From: Chaetorhynchus papuensis
Taxonomy: Eukaryota > Chordata > Aves > Passeriformes > Rhipiduridae
Direction: 5' to 3'
Assembly (NCBI GenBank): GCA_013396525.1
Contig: VWYX01001323.1
Location: forward strand, 62,001-126,000
DNA: 64,000 nt
Shown here: positions 23,784-36,790 of the stretch, piece by piece
Position numbering within the stretch: the stretch's first letter is position 1
How the letters are laid out: every line of letters begins with the position of its first letter
Translations under genes and position numbers: made by a program
Notes under the pieces: model-generated
Told to the model about the DNA's origin: nothing
The model's database searches: none
Seen by the model: the letters and a program-made list of their open reading frames with translations, nothing else

Positions 23784-26710
23784 GTGAGTAATGTGTTTGC
23801 ATGTTTCTAACTCGGTTGGGTGTCGATTTCTGGGTTGCTCAAGCCCTCTCATGGCTCTGTCCAGGTCGTGGATGGTCCTGAAGAGTGGCCGTGGCTTTTA
23901 CGTTCCTGAGGACATCCACAGTTTTGCTGATGAATGTGCTGGATGAGTTCCTCCTGAGCGTAGGAGCTAAAGCCTGGTTGTATTCAGGGAGAGAACTGAA
24001 CCTGATTTATTGATGCAGCAAAAGAAAAAAATCACAGTGTTCTTCATTAAGGGAAATTGGGATTTGAGTGTGTCGAGCTGTAAGTTTTGGGGGCAAGTTT
24101 TGTTTTTCACAAGGCAGAACATGGTAACGTTTTGCATTCCCAGATCTAAACCAAAGGAGACGGAACAAAGTCTTTCCATTTTGCTTAGGGTTGATTTCAG
24201 TTTTTCTTTCATTAAAGGGCTTAGAAGTTTTCTTAAATAAAAAGAGGAACATCGTTTTTGAAGCTTAATCCCCAGCAGTGCTCCTGAGATGATGAATGCA
24301 AATCAAGGAGACTGCATTGAAACCCTTCCCTGGTCCAGAAGGGAATTTGGCAAATGGAGATGTGAATGAAAGCAGAGTTAGGGCTACAGGGAAAAGAAGG
24401 AGGACAGGAGGAAAGGAAAATTAGTGGAAAACAAGAAGATTTGCATCAGTCATCATATATATTGCATGTCCATAGCCTGAATCACAGGAATGTATTTTCA
24501 TAGGAGAGGCCTGGTGGGTTAATTCTGTATTATTTCTTGGATTCCCTGACTGGCATTTCTGTACTATTTGTGCTGAGTTGTCCAGCAGAGTTCAACCTGA
24601 ACTTAAAACCAGCTCCACTGAGTGCTGTGCAATGACAATCCTTGAGAAAAACCTTGTCCTAATAGCAGAGGATAAAATGTGGGTGGAGGACATCCCTCCT
24701 CCTGTCTAGGATTACAACGGGATGGTTGATGGTGACCTCAGTGCAAGAATTACTGTTTTCCTGGAGTGGAGCATCCCTAAGTCTTAGCTAAGTCTTCTAA
24801 GCATTCCTTACAAGGTCTTTTCTAATCATGATAGGAATATTCTTGCACTCCAGCATCTGTAAACAGAATAATCTATGCTAATGGAAACAAAAAAACACCT
24901 TAAAACATTAGGTGGGAACTTTTATAATGCATCAGTTTAAACTTCCATTTCAAGCCCTCCATAGTGAATATAAAGCTAATTCCCACAGTGCTTGGAGACC
25001 TGAATTAATTTGCACTGAATAAAGAATGCAAATTATTCATTGCACTAACTATATTCCCTGCTTTTGTGCTCAGTCTTTTATAATGTTTGAGTAAATAACA
25101 CAAAAACAATTAGGTGGGATGGTGTAAATGTACCCAGCTTCCAACACAGGCCGCCCAGCTGATCTCTTCTAAATTTTTCTTCTGTTATTTAAACTTTAAG
25201 GTTTAAATTTTGCAGTCAGCTTCAACATTAAAAACAACAACTGGGTGGTGGCAATTAAGTATTCCCCTGAACAATTCCTATTGTGTCATGAAAAACCTGT
25301 CCAGCGTGCAGCCAGAGTTAACCAGCATGAGATACCTCAGGGTCTGTCGAGATACACCCATTTCCCAAAGTTCTGGAGATGTTCCAGAGAAGGCAGCCCA
25401 AATTCCTGTTTCATTACACATTGTCCCTACCCAAATTCTGGGTTATGTACATCTTCATCACACTTACCTCTGTAAAGTGCCCCAAGGGCAAATCAGTTTA
25501 AATAATCAATTTCTGTTATTTGGGGCTTTTTTTAATCCTGTTTCATTTTGGATGGAAGAAGGTACAGTGGAATTGGGTGAAAGGAGAGAATTTAGGTAAT
25601 TCCTGGCCAAAAAAAATACAATCTGATAGCCCCTCATCTTGACCTAAAGTGGAAATCTGCCAGTTCCTTATTCCTTCCCCTCTCCATCCACCTCACTCCA
25701 CGAGTCCCTGCTGAGGGTGAAAATAGAGGAGACCTCCAGGAAGATTCCAGTTTTACATCTGCTCCTTATTTTTATGCTTCTCCCCCCTCACCTGCTCGAT
25801 TTTCCTTTGCTCTGTCCGTGCAGGTGGATCCCAAAGGCAGCCCTGTCTCAAGGGGGAGGCTGGATCTCACCTGCTCTATTGGAAATGAACTGCTAGGAAG
25901 GCTTTGGGGTTTTTTAGGAGCACTCCAGGGGGTTTTAGGAGCAGGTGGAATATTTGGCTGGCGTGGCAAAAGGTGTTGCTGTGGTGCTCAGCTGGTCAGA
26001 AGGGTGTTCTGCTTTTGGAGATGAATTTCACACCATCACTGGTGCTGCCCCAGCCCAGGGTGCTTGGTCCTCAGTTGTGCTGAAGTGGGAAGGGGAAAGA
26101 ACTGGATCCAGGCCCTATAATTCCAAATTGATCCTGTCACCTTGTCCCCAGCTTCGTCCTTCCTCGGTTCCTTAAGCAACTTCATCCTTCGTTCACAGCC
26201 CCCCCTCCATTTAGCAGGAAAGTCCTACTGCCCTAAACACTGAGGAATCACACACCTGTTTTGAGGTCTCAGACATAGCAGGAGGTACAGAAATCATCTT
26301 CCATTTGTGTCCAAGAGACCCCAACACAGCTGGGAAGGGATGAAAGCTCAGCCAGGGCCCCCCTTTTCCTGTGAAGAGCCGTTTTAGTCTTGTTTTCTCC
26401 AGTTCTGTCACATCTCAACCTGTGCAATGACAAACAAGCCAGTAAACGTTTCATTTAGCACCTAAATAATAAAAAGTGAAGGACAGGGCTTGATTGTTGC
26501 TGGCACACTGGCTGAATGCCAATGAGTCATTGAGGCAGCTCCTAAAGGTCAAAGTCAACATTAATTTCTCAAGGTCTAAATGTAGGTGGTCTTAAAATGA
26601 TGAGAGCAGTCCTGTCTGCACCATGCAACGCCAAACAAACTCACAGACAAAAAGGGATCCACCAAGAAGGAAAAAGGAAGAATCTGTGCACAAAGTGTGC
26701 TGTAGAGGTG

Positions 26711-26760
26711 GATTGATCTCCAGTGCAGGACCCTGATCACCTGATTGATCACCAGTGCAG
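26711..26760 (+). repeat. Imperfect 18-bp duplication, period 32
   Basis: GATTGATCTCCAGTGCAG at 26711-26728 recurs with one change at 26743-26760. A further CAGTGCAG-like stretch follows. Probably a local duplication. Confidence 0.8.
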
Positions 26761-29583
26761 TGCTCAGGGCCCTTCACTTGGCATTGTTGAATGGATCTGC
26801 ACTGCTGGGAATCTCACAGTCTGTTTGTTCTCATTAACAGTCAGAGTTTGCTCCCTCCCTCAGGTGCACACAGGCAGCTCCCACTGACTCAGCCTCACTG
26901 TCCCCCTGAATCACAACCTCACACTGCTAAAGCAGAAATTTTCCATAGGAGGAACCCTGCTATCAGTAAATCCAATCAAGGTGAAGGAAAAAAAATAACA
27001 ACAATAAAAAACAAAAATCAAAAGGATTAAAATACTTCTTTTGAATCACATTTTTCCTTTGCTGTTGCTGACAATGCAGAAACCCAAATTGCTTTGTCCT
27101 GGATTTTCCCTTGTCACTGTGCTGTAAGAGCAGCCTGTTAGGTGGAATAAGAGTCCTCTGTAAATCTCCTGACTTGTTATTAAACAAAGGCTGGCAGTGG
27201 CCAGCAGTGACCTGAGTGGATGCCATCAGATGAAGTTTTATTTGTGCAGTGGTTATCAAAGAAGAAGTAGGGGAAGAAAGGTATTTGTTCTGGGAAGCAT
27301 CTACGTCCCTGCTGAGTTTTGAATCCAATAAAGGACGGTGCTGACAGGAAGATAGGCTGGAGATGAAAAATGACATGTCCTTGCTGGATAAAGGCAGCTC
27401 TAAAAACAACCAAGCCCACAAACATTGTCATAACATCTTTTGTCACTACTGGGGTGGCAGTGAAAGCAAATTGAGGTTTTGAGGGAAATTCTGCTTTCTT
27501 GTTGCCCTTAAATTTAGCTCTTTCTATTTTCCCAGTAAAGCATCTGAATTGGTTTTTTTTCATAGGCTTGAGGTAGTGTCCCGGTTCTTTCTTATAATTA
27601 CACACAGATTTCCTAAATCTCACATATTATTTCTCCCCAAACGACTGGAACATTTTTTTCCTAGAACAATGGAGTCACTTTTTTATCCCCTTTTTTCCCC
27701 CCTAACCATCTCCTATCTACTTTCCTTTATCCTTCCCTGTTCCAAGCTCCTTTGAACTGCCTCTAATTCTTCAGTCTTGGGTGCAGTTGGCAGGATTGCT
27801 GCTGCAGGTCTCTGTTAGTAAGAATGGAGGAGTTTGATTAAATGATCTGTAGAAACCTGTCAGGAGAAATGCAGAGTATCAATAGGGGGCAGCTTTCATA
27901 GAGCAGAGTGATCTGACACCTCTCAGAACCTGTGGGCTGAGGATGTCTCAAGCAGGGAGGAGATCTGCACAATTAGTTCTGGTTTTCACTTCAAAAGGAT
28001 GAGATTTCTGATGTGATTAGAGCAGAGCAGGCTCCACATCTAAGGCACAGTCCTTTCTTGTTGTGGAGCAAGAGGGAAGAGCAAGTCCCAGGTCAGGACA
28101 TCAACTAACAGAGTTTATCTCAGTGCTCCGTGTCCCACCCCACCTCATCTCCTGCCTTCCCACCCAGCCTAGTTCAGTCTATTCCATCTGCCACTTGGAA
28201 TAGCAGAGCCTTCATTAATGCTTCAGGCACGTGTGGCAGTTTTAAAATTCACCATAACTCCTGGGGTGGGGTGGGTGCAATGGCTGCAGGTCTGAAGACA
28301 GCTCTGTCCCAGCCTGTCATAGTCCCCAGTAAAGTCCACAGAGAAAGGCAGGGATGAAAAGGATGGAGCTCTGTAAATAAGAACAAATCCAATGAGAGGG
28401 CCATCTTTGAATACAAAACACCTGAAGTGCCTCCACTGCCTGAATCCATGTGAAGGGTCTCATCTGATGAACTCAGATAAAGGCCAGAAACACTTTTCCT
28501 ATTGATTAACCTCAGGCCATTGTCTTTGCTTCCCACTGCCTTTACTCGCCCCCTCTTCATCTCACATGTGTAGGACTTGTTCTTTAGACTCTTTGTGTAG
28601 AGCCTACCCCACACAAAGAAAAAACCCAGAGAGCAGGGCCCTCATGAGCTCCTGGAATAATACCAGTAATTAAAAGTGTGCCCAGAGAGCTCTGTTCTTA
28701 AAATGTGAAAGGTTTCATAAGCTGCATCTGAAATTGTGGTATTGTAACCTCACACAATGAGGAGAGTTGTTGCTGCCTATAAATACATCACCATTGGATA
28801 AACACTGGGAACTGAAGAGCTGCTTACAACCAAGGACGGTGTCAGTGCAGGAAAAAATGGATATGGGTGCTCTACAGACAGATTTGTCAGTGGGTATGAA
28901 GGGATGATTTCCAGCCCACAGAGCAGAGGGGTCCTGAAGCGATGTGGTAGAGGAAAAAAAAATTAAGTTGGAGTTAAACTGGAGTGTCAGGAATTTATAA
29001 AATGCTTTTGCTCAGTTCCTTTCTTGACCTGAGGTTTGGAGGCCACTTCTGTCCTGTGCTAGAAATACGTTGCTGCTGGTGTATTTCTGCTGCTGCCAAG
29101 ATTTTGGCTGTGAGTTTTTGGAGATGGACACAAACTTGTTTGAATTCTGATTATAGAACTGCTTTTACAAGATTTAGATCTATGTTGACTAACAAGCTAA
29201 AACTTGTCTCTGTTCTACTTCTGATGATGATGGAATGGTTTTGGGAACAGTGGAGAAAACCTTGCAATTTTTCCAAGATTTCAGAGAAAGGAGGAAAGCA
29301 AAGTCGGGTCTTTGCAGTTTGTATATAAATCATGCTCAGGGGTGCAATTTGATTGAAAAAAACCCACATCCTGAGTCATCTCTGGGAAGGAGAATCAGAC
29401 AATATGTTTTCAAGGTGATGTTTAAGAGTTCTGAACTGCAGATACACCTGCAGCTGTTCAAGTGCTAAATGATTCCATTTCCATTTTCACACATGGAGTT
29501 GCACATGCAGGTCCCTCACTAACACCAGTGCAGTTGTTCAGCACTCAGGAACCTTCTCTTCTGCCTAACCTGAAAGATGATTC

Positions 29584-30031
29584 AGGTGCTGGAGCGTGTC
29601 CAGAGAAGGGAACGGAGCTGAGGAAGGGTCTGGAGCCCCAGGAGTGGCTGAGGGAGCTGGGGAAGGGGCTCAGCCTGGAGAAGAGGAGACTCAGGGGGGA
29701 CCCTGTGGCTCTGCACAACTGCCTGACAGAAGGGGGCAGCCGGGGGAGAGGTCAGGTTCTGCTCCCAGGGAACAGGGACAGGACAACAGGAAACTACCTC
29801 AAGTTGTGTCAGGGGAGCTTTAGATTGGATATTAGGGAAAAATTCTCCCCAGAAGGAGTGGTCAGGCATTGGAACAGGCTGCCCAGGACAGTGGGGGAGT
29901 CACCATTCCTGGAATGTCAAAATCCACGTGGATGTGACCCCTGGGGACAGGGCTTGGTGGTGCTGGGTCAATGGTTGGACTTGATGATCTTGGAGGCCTT
30001 TTCCAACCTAAGTGATTCCATGGTTCTGTGA
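29584..30031 (+). mobile_element. CR1 LINE fragment, ORF2 C-terminus to 3' end
   Basis: A 189-codon open frame (29462-30031) covers the ORF2 C-terminal blocks 'LEKRRLRGDPVALHNCL', 'SFRLDIREKF' and 'RHWNRLPRTVGESP', followed by 'ggttggacttgatgatcttg' and the tail. The frame extends upstream into unrelated sequence by chance. Closest by eye to the copy at 19466. Confidence 0.95.
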
Positions 30032-30438
30032 ATTCTGCTGCTTCATATTGCTCTGTCAGCTAAAACACGAGACATGGGGGAGGTGGAAGTTTCTGTCACC
30101 CCTAAACGGGCCATGGACACCCCTGGCAGCATCTGGGCTGCCTCTGCCTGTTGTGGGAACAGAGCTTCCCTGGGGAGGTGCCCAGACTGAGCCACTGGAC
30201 ACATTTCCTACTGCCCAGTGAGCACCACGAGGCTGAGGAATTTAGACCAAGCACAGGAATGATTATTTGGAAGGTTTCCAGACTTTCCTGAGTTCCTGGC
30301 CAAATGCTCCAAAATAATTAAATATTTCACACCCCATCTTGGTGTAAATGAGGCCAAGGAGAGTGTGAACAGCAGTATCAGCAGCTCAGACTTTCCTCCT
30401 TGGTTTATCCCCACAGTATCTGCAAATGTAGATAATGT

Positions 30439-30494
30439 AATAAACTTTGCTAATTGTGTAATTGTATTAAAAGCAAAAAAAAAAAAAAAAAAAA
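30439..30494 (+). repeat. AATAAA followed by A20 (possible retrocopy end)
   Basis: AATAAA at 30439-30444 is followed 30 bases later by an uninterrupted run of 20 A (30475-30494). That geometry matches a reverse-transcribed mRNA 3' end. The sequence upstream gave no recognisable gene and I could not find a target-site duplication, so it may be a plain A-run. Confidence 0.45.
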
Positions 30495-32765
30495 GCATAA
30501 CCTTTGAATTCTCTAGCCGGTCATTTAAATTAATTTTGTTTCAGATTTTTTTTTTTTTTTGTATAATCCCACAAGGGGATTATGAATGAGGACATGCTCT
30601 GCACTCGTATTTCCCAAACAGTAGCTGTAAGCCAGATCAACTACTCTGAGCTCTCAATGTCTGTCATCATCCTTCTTTGATTTGTGCAATCCAGCTGCAG
30701 TGGTCACTCTCCATGGAAAACACTCACCCTTCCACAGTGTGGACTGATAACTACAACCCGTGTCAGAAAACCTGAGCTGCAAGGTGTTTTCTGCTCAGAA
30801 AGATACTTTGCAGCCCTGTTTTCTCTTTGTTCAAAAATTACTGACATCTGGCCACCATTTAGCAAAGCAAATTAGAGCAGAGTCCTAAATATTTTTTTTC
30901 AGCCACAATCACATGCTGCACTAAACAAAGTCTTCTGTATTTTTATCATTCCTGTGAAAAGAACGGGAATTTCCTCCAGTGGAAGACTTGATGGCACAGT
31001 CAAGGTTAAAGCTGTGTTCCTGGAGTATGCAGGGGCTGGGTTTCAATTATCCCTTATTTAAGCAGTGAGCACAGCCAGTCTGGGGCTGCTCTGCCTGTTG
31101 AGTGATGTGTTGGCTGCATCCTTCCCACCCCAGGAAGATCACTGCTGAAAGCCTTTGTGTCTAAAGCAGGCAGGATGCCCCGTGTCCTGGGATTAAAAAC
31201 TGGCTTGAAGGCAGGAGAATGAAATTTTGGGAAAGACAGATGCACAGATGGCTCCACAGTGGGTTTGTTTTTAGGGTCTCTGCGTATCCTAAATACTCAT
31301 GGAAGCTGCTGCTTCTCCTCTTCACCTGAGCATGTCACTCCTGTCCTCGTGATAAAGCTGTCACTTCCTTCCAGGCTTTCGTTCTTCCCCTGCAACTGCC
31401 CCTTGCTTTTCCTGTGGGAATATTTACATTCCCCCAGGCAGCTGCCACCAAGGAGCTGATTTTCCCTGCCAGCCTCTCCAGCTGCTGTTCCCATCTGGAA
31501 GCATCAGGAGTTCCAGAAAATGTGCACTGATCGAGCACACGGGGGACACCGTGGGGACCTCAGGGGAGGCTTCCATGTGGGTGAAAGCAAATAGGCCCTG
31601 ACAGGCAGAGAGCCTGGGAAATAACTTGCTCTTAGGTATTCTTCCCACTCTGTGCCATTTATGGGTTGTCCATGGGCTTTGCCTGCCCTAGAAAAGACTA
31701 AAGAGGGGAAATAGTTTTTTAAGTGTTGTCCATGAGTCTCCTTCTGGCGTGTTCCAATCGCGGAATGGGAAGGGCTCCAGCAAAGTGCACTCTTATTTCT
31801 CGTATCAGCTGTTTTCAGAGAGACTTTGGGACAGCAGTCTTAATTGACCATCATTATTAATGGAATATTACATGAATTAATAGAAGGTTTCTAAGCTTCC
31901 TTAATAAAGTTTTCATTTGCAATTATTTCTATGCAGATGATTCAACTAATTCAGCGAGCTTTCAACCAGGCTGGCACATTATTATGATTGTTAATGTTAA
32001 TTGTTTGTCTCATGCTATGAATCAGAAAACAGTGGCTCTGTGCATCCCAGAGGAAAAATACCACTGTATGGATGGAGTGAGAAAAAACCCAATAAATCAA
32101 CAGAAAGCTACTTCGAGTTTTACCAGGGCTATTTATAGATGTCCATTTCTGAATCAGTGAGGCCTCCTCTACAGAAAGAGTTGATGTGATTTTCTTTCTG
32201 CCTCTGTAGATCTCACAATTTTGCAAGTCAAAAGAATGGGGTTTCTGTTTCCCTGCTTTCTCTGTCAAATCACACAATTAAGGTCATTTCGTAGAAATAA
32301 TTAGCAGGACATCCTCTCTCTACCAACAATCAGAAGCTCTGCCCACCCCTGACCCAGGCTGAAGTCAGCTGCTGGAGAATTTTGCTTTTTTTCCCCTTTG
32401 CTGCTGTTTTCCTTGGTGGAAGCCCAGCTCTGACACCCTGCACACGAGGCAGTGTGGTAGGAAATCGAGTCAGGGAACAGCATGGTCTGTTCTCAGATCA
32501 AATAAAGGGGTTTTGTTGTGTGGAATTTCTCACAATACACCTGGCTCTTGACTTACTCATTAGGAAGGCCAAGGAGAAGCATATTGGCTTTTACCTTAAT
32601 TGCTTCTTCATTTCCAGCCTGCTGCAGAGCTGAGCCGAGTGCTCTGTGTGTGTGGTGAGAGGGAGCCTCATCGAGCCACATCATCTCATCTGGTTTGGCC
32701 AGCACAGCCAGAGGTGGGCTCTGGGACTCTGGATTCACTGGAATACACGCATTTTCCTACAGACC

Positions 32766-33212
32766 CCCAGAATCACTGAGGCTGGAATAGATCATCGAGT
32801 CCAGCCATTAACCCAGCACTGCCAGGTCCACCACTAAAACCCTGTCCCCAAGTGCCACATCTAATTGTTTTTTGAGCACTTCCAGGGATGGTGACTCAGT
32901 CACTGCCCTGGGCAGCCTGTTCCAATGCCTGATCACCCCTGCAGTGAAGAAATTGTCTCTAATACCCAATCTAAACCTTCCCTGGTGCAACTTGAGGCCG
33001 TTTCCTCCGGTTCTGTCCCTTGTTCCCTGGGAGCAGAGCCTGACCCTCACCTGGCTGCCCCCTCCTGTCAGGAGGTCTAGGGAGTGAAAAGGTCCCCCCT
33101 GAGCCTCCTTTTCAGCAGACTAAACACCCCCAGCTCCTCAGCTGCTCCTCTTCAAACTTCTGCTCCAGACCCTTCCCCAGCTCTTTTACCCTTCTCTGCA
33201 CAAGCTCCAGTA
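32766..33212 (-). mobile_element. CR1 LINE fragment, reverse orientation
   Basis: On the minus strand an open frame (32808-33050) reads 'GTRDRTGGNGLKLHQGRFRL', then 'HWNRLPRAVTESPSLEVLKK', the CR1 ORF2 C-terminus. The plus strand starts with 'cagaatcactgaggctggaa', the reversed 3' end. Same subfamily as 19466 and 29584 but inverted. Confidence 0.95.
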
Positions 33213-36200
33213 CTGTTGTCCCCAGATTCCTGTAAATACAAAACTCGGTGTCCCATGAGACTGTGCTGTCACTTGCTACACTCCTCTACCCAAAGCCTCA
33301 CATCATCAGCCTTTCAAACAGGTTTGGCATCACATAAACCAACCCATGATGACAAAACCACAGAATGCTCCTGGTGACACCGTGCTCGGAGCCAGGTATT
33401 GATGATCTGCTGGCTCTCCCTGTTTCTTCCTTCATTATTCCCTCCAGCTGGAAGGATAGAGGAGAACAGTATTGGTGCTCCTGATTCCTTAACCAGTTGT
33501 CTGGGTCCTGAACACTGAAAACATGAGGATATGAAGACATGAAAACATGAGGACACCTCTGCACACACCCGCAGCAGAACTCTTGTGCATCAGGCCCTCA
33601 TCAGAAACTCCTGCCCTGTCAGGAGTAGGTTCTGGATGCCATTCAGCAAGGAAAGCTCTGGTTCTTCAGAAATCATGAGGAACCAATGAACCCTTTCACT
33701 TCCAGTGCCAAGATGCCTCCAGTGGCAGTATCTTCTCCCTCCACATCAGAAACTGTCCTTCTGTCCTCTCCTCAAAGAAATCCTTTTCCTTCTGTCTGTT
33801 CCTTCACTCAGGGTGACACACACCCCTTGCATGTGCCTGTCTGACCTGCTTGCTCTATTTCAGGCAGATATTTCCTGCCCAAAATCTGCTGTCAGGCACA
33901 GCCAGAAATGAAATTTCTGCATGAGCTGTGTGACTCTGGGATGTAGCAACAAGTACTCCTCCCAGCTGGCTCCCACAGCCCGTGGACGAGCAGTTTCCTG
34001 CTGTCCAGATCCAGGCTTTTTCTGTTCTTCACCTTGCAGCTCCCAAAGGACAGGAGGGGGTGCAGATGAGGAAATGCCTCCTCATCCAGCCCATGGGAGT
34101 AGGCAGACAAGCAGAGAAGAGGAACCCACACAGACAGAGGTGTTCTACTGTGCATAACAGGTTATGAACTCTTTGATCCATCACGTCAGTGTAGTAATCC
34201 ATGGTCTGTCCCCAGTGAATATAAACCACAAAAGGAGTCTTGTGACTCCTGTGGGGAGTTGGGGCCACCAGCGAGGTCATTTAATGCATTTAAATGTGGT
34301 CTCTGAATCAGGAATATCTCCTGACTGCCAGAAGCAAGGAGGTAAGAGCAAGGAATGACTTGCAGTTCAACTCCCCTGTTTCCAGTGCTCTTTCCCAAAT
34401 TAATTTTTACTGGTCCCCACTGGGACTGAGTCCCAGCCTAAATGGCACATTGGTCTGAGTGAACATGGGAGTTCTTATGTCTTTATGTTCTGGCCTCAAT
34501 CTTTAAGTCTGTGGTGACTGAATTGCTGCAACTTCTCTCTTTATTCCATCTATCCTCACACCCATACACCAGGGAAGAGCTAGTGAAAAGTCCAGCCAAA
34601 GCCTTGGCCAATGTTTTTTGTCTGAAAAGGATCAGAGTAGGAAGGAAATAGAGGAGATGATTAATTCCTCCTCAGTGGAAGCCCACAGCCTCAGTCTGTG
34701 GTGCCTTGTGACGTGCCAGCCTTCAGGATCTCTGGGGTGGTGATTTGGGCTGCTCTTCTTGGAAGCCTGCACCATTCAGCACACACCAAGGCTTGTAAAA
34801 CAAGTGGAAATGGCATCAACTATGTTACCTGACATGAAGAGGAATAGGAAACCTCCTATCACCAGATCTTTTGGGCTAGGGGACTCTCTAAGTGGCTCTG
34901 TAAGTCACAATTCCTTCCTAGCAGCGCTGTAATTGTGTCCAGAGCAGCAGTTCAGCACCCAGTCCCCTCAACTCTCATTTCTCCCCTCTCTCATGTGACT
35001 CCTTCCCCCTTGAGAGGCAGCTCTCTGCTCTCTGTGCAACCCCGGACTGTGACATCCCCCTCCTGAGGGAAGAACAACCCCAAATTTCTTACCTTCTGGG
35101 TTTCGAGGGAATTCATTCACGCCAACCCCTGTGCCTCCAGGAAAGCTCAATTCACTTGTAACACAGCTTAATTTAAGGGTTTTAAATTCCACCTCCTGCC
35201 AGTTGCAGCGTGATGGGAATATTCACTGTCTGTGCTGCCTGTGAGGGCAGTTATTGCTGCTCCTGGAGCACAGGCTTGGTCGCTTTTCCACTCCACAGAG
35301 CAAAGCCAACAATTAATCAAGGAGAAATGAACTGTGGGGCTCATTGTCATGGAAGACTGATATGACTGTTTAAGTTTTCAAAATGGGACAGGTCATCTTC
35401 ATGAATAACAGGAGTATTTACATTTAAATTAAGGCTTATAAATTTAAGCTGCCCTCTATCTACAAAGAGCCAGGAAAAGACCTGTGGAGGACAAATGACT
35501 CCTATGAGTATTCTGAGTTTTTTTCCTCAGGCTTTGAGATGAATGAGTGTGACAAAGTCAGCTTTGTCCTTTCAGCTGACATTAGCTGTGCTGCAGGTCT
35601 CCTGTTGTTCACCACTTTTGTTGCCCAATGTCCTTCATTCAGTGGCCACCTCAGGCTCCAGCCTGGCTGCAGAGATGGATTCTGTGAGCTGCTGAGCCCA
35701 GCAGAGCAGTCTCACGTGAATAAAGCCTGGGGTGAGGAGACCCTTACCCCAGTACCCCTCCAGATGCTTTACACCTACTGAATTACAGTAACCCCACCCT
35801 CCAGCAGTGCCTGAAAATGAGAGCAGCTTTCTCAGGTGGCTGCCAAGAGAGTGTTCTCTTGTCACGTCGACTGTAGCCCTGCACTGCCGTGCCCTGCAGC
35901 CTCCACACACTTCATTATCCTGCTGATTCTCCCTCCCCAGCACAAACCTGACACAGTTATTTCTCAAGCTTTCCCTGCCCTTGGCTGTGAATTGCATTAC
36001 TGCCACTGTGATTTCTGTGCTGGTGGTAGTTAGGAGACAGAACCACGGGCTCTGGGCTCTTTCTTTGTGAACAATAACAAACTTTGAGCCTCCAGTTGGG
36101 ACTCTTACTAAAAAAAATGAAAGGGAAGAACAAAAAAAAAAGGCAAAAGGTTAAAACTATTCTGTGCCGAGGGTCACATCGCTGCCTGAGCTATTTAAGA

Positions 36201-36730
36201 AAGTCCCTGGCACTTTCAGACATCTCTCAGATTATCCTTCATGGCTCTGTTAGCCCCAAGACAGGAAGCTTTTTAGCAGGTGAAAGCGTCTATTTTTACC
36301 AGCCAAGGCACACACACAGTGTCTCCAGAAGGAAATGAGGCAGTGGTGTGAGGTTACTTGTACCCAAAATATGGATTTTGCTAAAGGCAGTGGGGCAGGG
36401 GAGCCAACTGTCCCTGTTTCATGTCCAAAGCCAAAGCCTCCAGGCTTCATTTTGGTCAATTCCAGCTGCTGGCCTCATTTATACTTTACTTAATTTTACA
36501 CCAGGAGCACACCTCCCCTCAACAAATGGGGCTTTTGGAAAAGATGGAGTGTTTTGATAATTATCTGTATAGATTGGGGGTTTCCAGCACAGACCAGCCC
36601 TCTTCCTCTGGGTCCTGCACAGACATCACTAAAAGTCTGAAGGATGCAGAGTGGTGAGCAAAGAATAAAAACCAATAGGAACCAAAAAGTAGTAAGGAGG
36701 GCAAAGATCATGTAACCAGCAAATAAAAAC
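33213..36730. other. Intronic sequence without recognised genes
   Basis: Apart from the short ACATGA repeat, no transposon, RNA gene or domain-bearing open frame was recognised on either strand. Confidence 0.6.
33519..33554. repeat. Short ACATGA(G/A) repeat
   Basis: AACATGAGGATATGAAGACA, then TGAAAACATGAGGAC: four imperfect copies of an 8-9 base unit. Minor low-complexity tract. Confidence 0.6.
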
Positions 36731-36790
36731 ATAGAACCATAGAATTGTTAAGGTTGGGAAAAGACCTTTGAGATCACCAAGTCCACTGAA
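36731..36790 (-). mobile_element. CR1 3'-tail fragment
   Basis: 'catagaaccatagaattgtt' then 'aaggttgggaaaagacctttgagatcacc' in part: the reverse complement of a CR1 3' end. Only ~60 bases remain. Confidence 0.85.

Noticed and set aside
29462..30031. 189-codon open frame as a gene
   Set aside because: Its C-terminal two thirds are the CR1 ORF2 tail; the start extends into unrelated intron.
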